Below the pieces are notes generated by a model. That model saw nothing but the letters and a program-made list of their open reading frames with translations, did not search any database and was not told the origin of the DNA. A DNA stretch of 7,219 nucleotides from DAOTWY01 sp003696565 (GTDB taxonomy: Bacteria; Chloroflexota; Anaerolineae; Aggregatilineales; Phototrophicaceae), in assembly GCA_034435635.1 (NCBI GenBank), contig DAOTWY010000106.1:1-7219 (forward strand), written 5' to 3'. The position numbers and the translations under genes are program-made. Below, piece after piece: positions 1 to 6,473 of this stretch. Every line of letters starts with the position of its first letter. The stretch's first letter is position 1.

Positions 1-68
1 CCTGAAAACGACAAGACCACAAATAATCCTGCCGTACCGATGAGTGCCATCAGCCGCTTGAAAATCAT
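1..68 (-). CDS. Start of an exported or membrane protein gene, cut by the left edge
   Basis: Only the first 22 codons are in the window. Reading the minus strand from the ATG at 68-66 gives MIFKRLMALIGTAGLFVVLS and then FS. This is a short N-terminus with K4 and R5 followed by about 15 hydrophobic residues, typical of a Sec signal peptide or a first membrane helix. An AGAGGG ribosome binding site lies at 82-77, 8 bases before the ATG, and a strong promoter sits further upstream (112-140). A second ATG at 75 is in another frame; it gives a polar, non-signal-like peptide and is placed too close to the ribosome binding site, so I prefer 68. The mature protein is outside the window, so no function can be given. 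It is on the same strand as the 177-1316 gene but has its own promoter. Confidence 0.72.
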   Translation of the reverse strand, partial: MIFKRLMALIGTAGLFVVLSFS

Positions 69-76
69 GTATCATA

Positions 77-82
77 CCCTCT
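77..82 (-). promoter_or_regulatory. Ribosome binding site of the left-edge gene
   Basis: The minus strand reads AGAGGG here, 8 bases before the ATG at 68. It decides between the two nearby ATG codons at 75 and 68 in favour of the latter. Confidence 0.6.
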
Positions 83-111
83 GTAAAATAAGTTTTAATA
101 GAACACGGGAG

Positions 112-140
112 ATTATAGATTAAAATTTGGTTTATGTCAT
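112..140 (-). promoter_or_regulatory. Sigma-70 type promoter for the left-edge gene
   Basis: On the minus strand, ATGACA (140-135, five of six matches to the -35 consensus TTGACA) is followed by exactly 17 bases and then TATAAT (117-112, perfect -10). Transcription would start near position 105, giving a leader of about 37 bases that contains the AGAGGG site. The element sits in the 108-base gap after the stop of the upstream 177-1316 gene, so the left-edge gene need not depend on read-through. I see no convincing terminator hairpin between 140 and 177. Confidence 0.72.
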
Positions 141-176
141 CAAATTTAACGCAATCATCCCAAAGTCTTAAAACCG

Positions 177-1316
177 TTAAGAGGCGATAACATGAACCAC
201 GACGCTGTTCCCCCTAAACTGAACGGTCTTAAAGTGTAATGTACACCCAAGTGTGTTCTCAAGCGTATCCAGTGAGAAAATTGGAATGCGTACTGTGCGT
301 AAGCCGGTATCGACTGCGTCAATAACCATCCCCATGCAAGCATCTACCCAAGACATCAACTCATCGGTTAGCAATCGAACGGGGGCGGGAATGAATGGAA
401 TTCGCCAACCGATGATTGCGTGGCTGTTCACTTGCACCGCTGCTAGCAACCGTGTTCCTGCGCGGTCGGTTTGTAAATTTAGGCTGATAGCTGGCGGTGT
501 GATGGTGGGGGATAAGGCTAGATTGAGCGTACCCATGTGAGTGAACTTGACGCGGATACCGGCACTGGCAGTATAATCTACACTACAAATTGGTACACTC
601 TGCTGGATGTCAATTTTCAATTGACTAAGTGCCACATATCCCACCAAATGAAACCGAACAGTCCCAAATGAAATTCCCATTGGCAGCGGGAAGTTTGTAT
701 CTTCATCAATGCCTTGCTTAATCACCAGCCCACGCTGAGAGGCTGTGATAGCTCCACCTGTTGCGGAAAGGAAAATACTGGGCTGGTTGGTGTGTGTAAT
801 GATAACGTTGGGTACATCGTCATCATGGTCACCTGTGACATGCATGGTGATAAACAACATTCGATGATGCGTTTGGACAGAATCAATGTTGACCTCAAAG
901 CCGACGAGTTGGCTCAAATCCGGCAGAACAATCTGCTCCTTAATAGCGGGGATCACAGCACGGTTTAGATACATATTCAGCAGATTACGTGCAACACGCC
1001 CACCCCCTCTAACGTTGGCTTGGTCAAACACAATATCAATTTGCTGGTGCTCAAAGCGAAAAGAGCCGTTTAATTGTAGTGAGAAAGTGGCTTGATGAAT
1101 TTGCTTGTCTTTGCGATGCACGCTAATGGTTAGTGCATCTAACATAATCACAAAATTCTGTCTGGGGTGGTCATCGGCGGGTAATTCAAAGTAAGGGGGG
1201 TGTTCTGCCTGATAGCGCACAACCACAGATGCCACCTCTTTTTCTCCTTGAAAGTATTCCGGCTTCAGCAACTGATTGAGAAACGCCTCATTAATAGCCA
1301 TCGCAATATTTGACAT
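177..1316 (-). CDS. Unrecognised 379-residue protein with internal duplication; TULIP-like lipid-binding fold suspected
   Basis: I do not recognise this protein with certainty. It has no signal peptide and no clear membrane helix, so it is probably cytoplasmic or membrane-peripheral. It starts with an amphipathic stretch (AMAINEAFLNQLLK, residues 5-18), followed by alternating beta-like strands. Two matching blocks are visible: residues 108-160 and 323-376. Each has a helix, then I/V-x-[LI]-[PF]-x-L-x-x-L, then a hydrophobic strand ending in MHV or VHV. Two similar halves with this order recall the TULIP superfamily (BPI/LBP, P47/OrfX), whose members form two lipid-binding barrels. That is inference from pattern only. 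The start at 1316 is chosen over an in-frame ATG at 1430 because AGAGGAAG lies directly before it and the extra 38 residues (Cys-, Arg- and Asn-rich) look non-coding. The gene is divergent from the PBP gene. Confidence 0.8.
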   Translation of the reverse strand: MSNIAMAINEAFLNQLLKPEYFQGEKEVASVVVRYQAEHPPYFELPADDHPRQNFVIMLDALTISVHRKDKQIHQATFSLQLNGSFRFEHQQIDIVFDQANVRGGGRVARNLLNMYLNRAVIPAIKEQIVLPDLSQLVGFEVNIDSVQTHHRMLFITMHVTGDHDDDVPNVIITHTNQPSIFLSATGGAITASQRGLVIKQGIDEDTNFPLPMGISFGTVRFHLVGYVALSQLKIDIQQSVPICSVDYTASAGIRVKFTHMGTLNLALSPTITPPAISLNLQTDRAGTRLLAAVQVNSHAIIGWRIPFIPAPVRLLTDELMSWVDACMGMVIDAVDTGLRTVRIPIFSLDTLENTLGCTLHFKTVQFRGNSVVVHVIAS

Positions 1317-1318
1317 GA

Positions 1319-1326
1319 CTTCCTCT
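1319..1326 (-). promoter_or_regulatory. Ribosome binding site fixing the start at 1316
   Basis: The minus strand reads AGAGGAAG, with the GAGGA core 4 bases before the ATG at 1316. The longer in-frame alternative beginning at 1430 has no such site and would begin inside the probable promoter region. Confidence 0.65.
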
Positions 1327-1400
1327 AAATTATTGCTTTTTAAAAATACCCCTGCGCGGTGAAATCCCTGGCACTGATATTCACATCTCATTTTTTGCTT

Positions 1401-1406
1401 ATTGTA
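1401..1406 (-). promoter_or_regulatory. Possible -10 element for the 379-residue protein gene
   Basis: The minus strand reads TACAAT (five of six to TATAAT), about 85 bases before the start at 1316. No good -35 hexamer lies 16-18 bases upstream; the sequence at 1429-1424 is TGCCGT. The call rests on the -10 alone and is weak. The same hexamer, facing the other way, lies at 1453-1458 before the PBP gene. Confidence 0.3.
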
Positions 1407-1452
1407 GCCTAAGCGTAGGGCAAACGGCACGCAATTTGCTGTGATTCTGTTT

Positions 1453-1458
1453 TACAAT
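1453..1458 (+). promoter_or_regulatory. -10 element of the PBP gene, implying a leaderless mRNA
   Basis: TACAAT ends 7 bases before the ATG at 1466, so transcription would be expected to start at about 1465-1466, at or next to the start codon. No purine-rich ribosome binding site is present between 1440 and 1465. An in-frame TGA at 1442-1444 excludes an upstream extension, and none of the codons between it and the ATG is ATG, GTG or TTG. The -35 region (cgcaat at 1430-1435) is poor. Confidence 0.45.
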
Positions 1459-1465
1459 TATCTGT

Positions 1466-4003
1466 ATGAAACGACTAATCCGAGTATTCAAGCGATATAA
1501 AAAAAGCATACTGCTAGCGGTTTTGGGATGTATGATCGCCTTAGGTGGGTTTATCTATTTCTGGGTATTTTATGACCTCCCGGCGATTGATAACATCCAA
1601 CAAGGGATGGTGCTGCCTGCCACACGTATTTATGATCGTAATGGGGTGCTGCTTTATGAAATCCGCCCGCCTGGTAATGATCAGGGATTAAATACAGTTG
1701 TCCCACTAGAGACGATCCCACAGTATTGTGTTAATGCCTTTATTGCTACGGAAGATGAAAATTTTTATCAACACCCCGGCGTGGATATTGAGGGAATTAT
1801 CCGTGCCTTATGGATTAACTTACGTGGCGGGGAAGTGCTGGCAGGTGGAAGCACCATCACACAACAGACCGCTCGTTTGTTGTTGATGGACCCACAGCAA
1901 CGCTTGAATCGCTCCTTGCAGCGCAAATTGCGTGAGATGGTTTTGGCGATCCGCCTTCAGAATCGTTATAGCAAAGATGAAGTGCTAACGCTGTATCTCA
2001 ATCAAGTTTATTTTGGCAATATGGCGTATGGCATCGAAGGGGCTGCTCGCACTTATTTTGCCAAATCTGCCGCAGAGCTTTCTTTAGCAGAATGTGCCTT
2101 GTTGGCGGGCTTGGTACAAAACCCAGCTTATTATGACCCATTCACCAATTTGGGAACCGCGGAAGACCGCCAAGATATTGTGTTGGGGCGTATGGTTGAT
2201 GAAGGGTATATCACCCAAGCACAAGCACAAGCAGCTGCTCATGATGAATTGCAATTTGCCGCGACTCGCTTCCCGATTAATGCTCCCCACGCGGTGATGG
2301 CTGTTTGGCAACAGTTGGAACGGGATTACCCTGAATATGTTTATGGTGGCGGGTTAGAGGTCATCACCACCATTGATTTAAATTGGCAAAACGCCGCTCA
2401 GCGCATTGTTCAGGCACAACTTGACAGGATCAATCATCCGGCTGATGGCAGCCGCGCGCCAGCTAATGCTAATAATGCTGCCTTGGTTGCTATAGACCCC
2501 AACACCGGACAAATCCTAACCATGCTTGGCAGTCCAGATTATTTTGATGAGTCAATTGATGGTGCGATGAATGCAGCCGTCGCGTTGCGTCAGCCTGGTA
2601 GTACGCTAAAACCCTTTACTTATGCTGCTGCTATGAACCCCCAACTGGATCACCCGTATACGGCAGCCTCAATGTTGTTGGATATTGAAACGCCGTTTAT
2701 CACACGCCGCCTAGAAAGCTATGTCCCTTCCAATTATGGTTTAGTGGAGCATGGTCCTGTTTCTTTAAGAGAATCTTTGGCATCATCTTACAATATCCCT
2801 GTGGTGTCCGTTCTCAATGATATTGGTATTGAACGCATGGTGGCATTGGCTAGCAATGCCGGTTTGACTTCACTCGCCAATAATGCCCAAGTTGATCTTT
2901 CTATTACACTGGGGGGTGGAGAGGTCTCGTTATACAATCTTGTTCAAGCTTATAGTATTTTCCCTAATGGTGGTTATTATATTGAGCCATCGCTGATATT
3001 GAAAATTAGCACAGCCTCAGGGGAAACACTTTATGAATGGACACCTCCACCACTGGATCAACAAATTTTAGATGAGCGAATCGCATTTATTATCACCGAT
3101 ATTTTAAGTGACGACGCGGCGCGTATCCCTGGTTTTGGGCGTAACAGTGTGTTGAACATCGGTAGACCCGCCGCTGCAAAAACCGGTACAACCACGGACT
3201 TCCGTGATAACTGGGTGGTGGGTTATACCCCGAACCTTGTGGTGGGGGTATGGGTTGGCAATGCAGATAACACGCCAATGGTGGATGTTTCTGGTATTAG
3301 TGGGGCTGGTCCTATTTGGAATCAATTTATGCGAACGGTGCTGCTTGGTCAGCCAGAACTGGAATTTGAGCAGCCCGATGGATTGATCCGTTTAGACGTG
3401 TGCGCTTTAAGTGGTTTGTTACCTACGCCAGCGTGTCCATTATTGCGGACGGAGTATTTTATCCCTGGCACGCAACCCACAGAGCCGGATAACATTTACC
3501 AAGTATTTCAAATTGATCGTCGTACTGGGTTGCTGGCAGATGAAACCACACCACAATCTGACATTGTGGAACAAATCTTTATTGTTTTACCAGAAGAAGC
3601 CAGTGAGTGGGGTATCCGGCATGGCATTCGCCAGCCGCCAACTGGTGCATCGGTGTTGTTATCTCATACGGAGTTACGCCTATTACAACCAGACCCTTAT
3701 ACGATCTTTCAAATTTCGCCATTGATCCCAATCGACGCGCAGCGAATTCGCTTCCGTGCAGCTGTGCCACCAGGTACACAATCTTTAACGTTTACATTAT
3801 TTGATGAAACTGGTGAGTCAGTGGTTCAACAGACCATTACACAAGAACCTTGGGCAATGTGGTGGCAATTGAAAACGGGGGCATATAGCTTACAAGCTAC
3901 TGCCACCCTAGATGATGGGGCAATGCAGACGACGGATGCCTTATATTTTGCGGTCACTGAATATGAAGAACCAGCTTCTTACACTGTAGAAAGCAAGCCA
4001 TAA
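1466..4003 (+). CDS. pbpC: Class A penicillin-binding protein, PBP1C type (peptidoglycan glycosyltransferase / D,D-transpeptidase)
   Basis: This bifunctional enzyme polymerises lipid II into glycan strands and cross-links stem peptides outside the membrane. Residues 1-13 are basic and 14-35 form the membrane anchor. The GT51 domain spans about 55-225, with motif E96-D-x-x-F-x-x-H-x-G105 (E96 the expected catalytic Glu), GGSTITQQ at 127-134 and RKLRE at 153-157. The transpeptidase domain spans about 335-600, with the nucleophile motif S379-T-L-K382, S441-Y-N443 and K572-T-G-T575, so all key residues are intact. After it comes a segment with C646 and C657 and FIPGTQPTE, then a beta-rich tail (about 720-830) resembling the PBP1C C-terminal domain (BiPBP_C). 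The 845 residues exceed the usual E. coli PBP1C length (about 770). PBP1C assignment rests on this tail and the Cys pair; plain PBP1A is the alternative. It ends 2 bases from the convergent L,D-transpeptidase. Confidence 0.95.
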   Translation: MKRLIRVFKRYKKSILLAVLGCMIALGGFIYFWVFYDLPAIDNIQQGMVLPATRIYDRNGVLLYEIRPPGNDQGLNTVVPLETIPQYCVNAFIATEDENFYQHPGVDIEGIIRALWINLRGGEVLAGGSTITQQTARLLLMDPQQRLNRSLQRKLREMVLAIRLQNRYSKDEVLTLYLNQVYFGNMAYGIEGAARTYFAKSAAELSLAECALLAGLVQNPAYYDPFTNLGTAEDRQDIVLGRMVDEGYITQAQAQAAAHDELQFAATRFPINAPHAVMAVWQQLERDYPEYVYGGGLEVITTIDLNWQNAAQRIVQAQLDRINHPADGSRAPANANNAALVAIDPNTGQILTMLGSPDYFDESIDGAMNAAVALRQPGSTLKPFTYAAAMNPQLDHPYTAASMLLDIETPFITRRLESYVPSNYGLVEHGPVSLRESLASSYNIPVVSVLNDIGIERMVALASNAGLTSLANNAQVDLSITLGGGEVSLYNLVQAYSIFPNGGYYIEPSLILKISTASGETLYEWTPPPLDQQILDERIAFIITDILSDDAARIPGFGRNSVLNIGRPAAAKTGTTTDFRDNWVVGYTPNLVVGVWVGNADNTPMVDVSGISGAGPIWNQFMRTVLLGQPELEFEQPDGLIRLDVCALSGLLPTPACPLLRTEYFIPGTQPTEPDNIYQVFQIDRRTGLLADETTPQSDIVEQIFIVLPEEASEWGIRHGIRQPPTGASVLLSHTELRLLQPDPYTIFQISPLIPIDAQRIRFRAAVPPGTQSLTFTLFDETGESVVQQTITQEPWAMWWQLKTGAYSLQATATLDDGAMQTTDALYFAVTEYEEPASYTVESKP

Positions 4004-4005
4004 GT

Positions 4006-5073
4006 TTAATCGTGATGATATTCCATACCAAAGCCTAAATCTGGCAAATTGGTGTCATATACATATACCATGGGCCACTCCGAGCCACCGCTTGCTTCAG
4101 TAAACATATAATCTGTTGCCCATGTGAATAGCCAATAAGCGTCATTTAGAGACATATTGACACAACCGTGGCTTTGCGTTTCCCCAAAGGCATCATGCCA
4201 ATATGCCCCGTGTAATGCCCGATCACCATTGAAATATAACGTGAAGGGCACATCTTCCATAAAATAGAACCAACTGTCATTAGGGTTGCCCCGTGTCATG
4301 TTACGATGACCATATTGTAAATAAACACGGAAAAAACCAGATTCCGTTGGACTCCAGGGTTCACCGGTTGCCACCAGTGTCGCAAAAACGAGCTTATCAC
4401 CTTCATACGCCATGACGATCTGTTCTGCAATATCAACAGCGATCCAGACTCGTGTGTCGATTTCATCCGGGCGTTCAATTGGACGTAAGACATTGAACTC
4501 TTCCGCTGGTAGCCATTGATCCACACCAACTTGATACCACAATACGCCATCAACGTCTACTTCTGCGAAGATATGCGCCATATGATAGGGTGCGAAGGCG
4601 TTTTCATTGGTGATTGCGGCTTGTTGTCCTGGGGCATTGCTCCAAAATGTGACGGAACTACGTGTCCAACCGATAGGGTATTCTAGCACTTCTGCTCCTT
4701 CTGGCAGCAGAACACCGTTCAAACGAGAATGATAGGCTGGTCCTAATACGTTTGCAGGAATCCATTCTCCTGGATTAATTTCTGCCCAGCCATCTACAAT
4801 ACGAATGACACTGACGAAAAACTCAGCGTGTTCTCGATGGTAAAGCACATTACCATTTGGGGCATCTAACACGTCAACAGCGGCATTGACTTGTCTATAA
4901 TCACGGGTATATAAGATACTTTCACTAACACCAACACGTTCAATCGGTGGATTATATGCCTGGATCGTTACAGCATCCAACCCGTACTGATTGTTATCAG
5001 AAGTGGTTTGTGCCCACACATGGCTTGCTGTCATCATCAGAACACACATTAACGGTATTATCAGCTTTTTCAT
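4006..5073 (-). CDS. Secreted L,D-transpeptidase (YkuD domain) with SH3-like N-terminal region
   Basis: L,D-transpeptidases make 3-3 cross-links in peptidoglycan or attach proteins to it, using a catalytic cysteine, and are insensitive to most penicillins. Here residues 1-21 form a signal peptide (K2, K3, hydrophobic 4-15, likely cut after VWA at 19-21). Residues about 55-195 hold two SH3-like, beta-rich repeats, each ending in W-[IL]-P-A (W104-A107 and W187-A190); these often bind cell wall. The catalytic domain (about 208-340) begins with a typical strand (VWIAVDIAEQIVMAYEGDKL) and contains H288-G and the signature S301-HGCVNM307 with C304 as nucleophile, so it should be active. The 355-residue length fits a secreted, multi-domain member. 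An AAAGGA site lies 10 bases before the ATG, a little far. The gene converges on pbpC and shares no terminator room with it. Which stem peptide it uses cannot be told. Confidence 0.94.
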   Translation of the reverse strand: MKKLIIPLMCVLMMTASHVWAQTTSDNNQYGLDAVTIQAYNPPIERVGVSESILYTRDYRQVNAAVDVLDAPNGNVLYHREHAEFFVSVIRIVDGWAEINPGEWIPANVLGPAYHSRLNGVLLPEGAEVLEYPIGWTRSSVTFWSNAPGQQAAITNENAFAPYHMAHIFAEVDVDGVLWYQVGVDQWLPAEEFNVLRPIERPDEIDTRVWIAVDIAEQIVMAYEGDKLVFATLVATGEPWSPTESGFFRVYLQYGHRNMTRGNPNDSWFYFMEDVPFTLYFNGDRALHGAYWHDAFGETQSHGCVNMSLNDAYWLFTWATDYMFTEASGGSEWPMVYVYDTNLPDLGFGMEYHHD

Positions 5074-5083
5074 GTGATCAACG

Positions 5084-5089
5084 TCCTTT
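5084..5089 (-). promoter_or_regulatory. Ribosome binding site of the L,D-transpeptidase gene
   Basis: The minus strand reads AAAGGA, with 10 bases to the ATG at 5073. The spacing is longer than ideal, but no other start codon precedes the signal peptide. Confidence 0.5.
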
Positions 5090-5132
5090 CATTCTATAAT
5101 GCGTAGCCTGAATAAAATCCACCAAGCTGAAC

Positions 5133-5151
5133 CCGGTCATAACCGGATGAC
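5133..5151. promoter_or_regulatory. Two interlocked inverted repeats; possible operator
   Basis: Within 19 bases there are two overlapping dyads: CCGGT (5133-5137) with ACCGG (5142-5146) around a 4-base centre, and GTCAT (5136-5140) with ATGAC (5147-5151) around a 6-base centre. They cover the -35 to spacer region of the 5158-5163 promoter and lie 60 bases upstream of the L,D-transpeptidase start, a natural position for a regulator that touches both divergent genes. No U-tract follows, so this is not a terminator. The regulator is unknown, and dyads of this size can arise by chance. Confidence 0.3.
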
Positions 5152-5154
5152 TTA

Positions 5155-5163
5155 TGCTATACT
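5155..5163 (+). promoter_or_regulatory. Extended -10 promoter of the Trm112-like gene
   Basis: The sequence TGCTATACT is an extended -10 element (TGn plus TATACT, five of six to consensus). The -35 position is poor (GGTCAT at 5135-5140), which an extended -10 can tolerate. Transcription would start near 5170, leaving a leader of about 20 bases with a GAGGTG ribosome binding site at 5180-5185. Confidence 0.5.
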
Positions 5164-5190
5164 TACTTGCAAAAAACATGAGGTGAAAAT

Positions 5191-5448
5191 ATGGTTCACA
5201 CAATTGATCCTGAATTGCTTGATATTCTACGCTGCCCTGTGGCGGTTCATTATGAAGGGGATGACCCCGGTAAATTAGAACTTGTCAAAGATTGCTGGCT
5301 CGTCTGCGCGGAAAGTGGCTATAAATATCCAATACGTAACGGAATCCCTGTAATGTTGATTGAAGAAGGCGAGAAATGGAAAGATGTCTCTGTAGATGAT
5401 CTTCCTGTTCCGCCACCGGATGGTGAAAATCCAATTAATCAATTATAA
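5191..5448 (+). CDS. Trm112-like small protein (UPF0434 / Trm112 family) with reduced zinc site
   Basis: An 85-residue protein whose first 60 residues match the Trm112 pattern: D6-P-E-L-L-D-I-L-R-C15-P16 at the start and YPIRNGIPVMLIEEG (45-59) at the end. In eukaryotes and archaea Trm112 is a zinc-binding partner that activates methyltransferases; the role of the bacterial relatives is mostly unknown, so no partner is claimed. The usual C-P-x-C and C-x-x-C pairs are incomplete: C15 lacks its partner (CPVA) and C39 lacks its partner (CAESG), with only an extra C35. The tail 60-85 is acidic and proline-rich (DDLPVPPPDGENP). GAGGTG 5 bases before the ATG fixes the start. It is a monocistronic gene with its own promoter and the terminator at 5454-5482. 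Confidence 0.88.
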   Translation: MVHTIDPELLDILRCPVAVHYEGDDPGKLELVKDCWLVCAESGYKYPIRNGIPVMLIEEGEKWKDVSVDDLPVPPPDGENPINQL

Positions 5449-5453
5449 AAATT

Positions 5454-5486
5454 AACGGGCGAACCACAGCGGAACGCCTGTTTTTT
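5454..5486. terminator. Rho-independent terminator between two convergent genes, probably bidirectional
   Basis: AACGGGCG (5454-5461) pairs with CGCCTGTT (5475-5482), an 8-pair stem with one G-U pair and a 13-base loop. On the plus strand it runs into TTTTTT (5481-5486), ending the Trm112-like transcript 6 bases after its stop. On the minus strand the same hairpin is followed by AATTTTTA (5453-5446), so it can also stop transcripts of the 5498-6457 operon. Confidence 0.75.
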
Positions 5487-5497
5487 GTGCAAATATC

Positions 5498-6457
5498 TTA
5501 CAGTTTACGTTCGTTGGCAGCTCTTAAACTGCGCGCGCCGAAGATCACAGAGAGTAATGCGAACGCGATTAACGCCATAACCCCCAAACTCGCTGCGTTG
5601 TTTGAACCATCAAACAACCCTGTATCTGGGATGGCGGTTGGCAAAACAGGCGAGCCGCCCCCTTGCCCATCATCACTTGCTCCACCGATTGGTGTTGCGT
5701 CTTCTCCACCAACGGGGGTTTGGAAAATCGCTGCGATGGCGGTTGCTGTTAACTGCACATCGCTAATGCCAATTGGTGTCGATGGGGCTGGTGGGGTTGG
5801 CGTATCCCCGGCAGATTGCCCTGTTAATGCTTCTGCTGTTGCTGTGAGGGCGGCTTGTTGCGTCTGTTGGATGCTTAACAAATCTGGCGTGGGGGTGGGG
5901 GTAATACGCCCAGCTTCTTCTGTTTGAAAGGCACTAGTTAATGCCAGGGCGGTTTGTTCGGCTTCTGCCGTTAAAGTTAGGGGGATGTTGGTAGCTTCCC
6001 ATTCTGCTGTGGCAGTTTGCCCGGCAAAGATCACCGCTTCTTGTGTTTGTTGATCAATAAATGCTTGTGTTTGTTGGGCTTCAAACGCAGCAATATCAGT
6101 TGCATTTAAGATAGCAACCTGGGTGCTTGTTTGCTCAATTGGAGTTGGTCCAGTGTCTCGTGTTGCTAAAATAAGCACCACCACTAAACCGGCTACAAAG
6201 AGTAAAATCATCAATAATGCCAAGATGATAAACGTGCGGTTTGTTCCAGCTTCTTCTTCATCATCGAAGAAACTTTCATCCATATCATCATCTAATCCAT
6301 AGGCGGTGTCTAGCTCAACGTCATCTTCGTTCTCAAACGCAAATGGATCATCGTCCTGCTCATCTAAATCTAAATCATCATCTTCAGAGCCGAACAAATC
6401 GTCTTCGTCCCCAAAATCGAAGTTATCATCATCAAAAAGGTCGTCTCGATTACCCAT
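5498..6457 (-). CDS. Acidic two-helix membrane protein with Thr/Ala/Pro-rich outer segment and sortase-like C-terminus
   Basis: I know no function for this 319-residue protein. Residues 1-70 hold 36 Asp or Glu and a single basic residue (R4), with DDLF at 5-8 and again at 19-22. Residues 75-98 form a membrane helix. Residues 100-270 are rich in Thr, Ala, Gln and Pro, with repeats such as TATAE, LTAEAEQTA, LTATAEA and TPTPTP; such Thr-Ala linkers are common in surface proteins of Chloroflexota. The end carries IPDTG (276-280), a hydrophobic stretch (288-307) and a basic tail (R309, R312, R317, K318), the three-part layout of a sortase signal. With the acidic end inside, the linker would face outward and the C-terminus lie inside unless cut. 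AAGGAG lies 7 bases before the ATG. It follows the 6474-7219 gene by 16 bases and is probably the last gene of that operon. Confidence 0.85.
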   Translation of the reverse strand: MGNRDDLFDDDNFDFGDEDDLFGSEDDDLDLDEQDDDPFAFENEDDVELDTAYGLDDDMDESFFDDEEEAGTNRTFIILALLMILLFVAGLVVVLILATRDTGPTPIEQTSTQVAILNATDIAAFEAQQTQAFIDQQTQEAVIFAGQTATAEWEATNIPLTLTAEAEQTALALTSAFQTEEAGRITPTPTPDLLSIQQTQQAALTATAEALTGQSAGDTPTPPAPSTPIGISDVQLTATAIAAIFQTPVGGEDATPIGGASDDGQGGGSPVLPTAIPDTGLFDGSNNAASLGVMALIAFALLSVIFGARSLRAANERKL

Positions 6458-6464
6458 GAATTAT

Positions 6465-6470
6465 CTCCTT
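6465..6470 (-). promoter_or_regulatory. Strong ribosome binding site of the acidic membrane protein gene
   Basis: The minus strand reads AAGGAG, a full match to the anti-Shine-Dalgarno core, with 7 bases to the ATG at 6457. It lies within the 16-base gap after the upstream stop, so the gene is translated from a shared mRNA. Confidence 0.75.
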
Positions 6471-6473
6471 CAT

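Noticed and set aside
1317..1430. N-terminal extension of the 379-residue protein to an ATG at 1430 (417 residues)
   Set aside because: No ribosome binding site near 1430, the added residues look non-coding, and a strong AGAGGAAG site sits directly before the ATG at 1316.
3093..3386. Several overlapping open frames on both strands within the PBP gene
   Set aside because: All lie inside the intact transpeptidase domain coding sequence, lack ribosome binding sites and show no protein-like pattern.
5032..5073. Lipoprotein signal in the L,D-transpeptidase (Cys10 in the signal sequence)
   Set aside because: The residues before Cys10 (PLM) do not fit a lipobox, and the hydrophobic stretch continues past the cysteine to a normal signal peptidase I site at 19-21.
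5487..5927. 146-codon plus-strand open frame opposite the acidic membrane protein
   Set aside because: It is a shadow of the Ala/Thr-rich minus-strand gene, starts at a GTG inside the terminator region, and has no ribosome binding site or recognisable motif.
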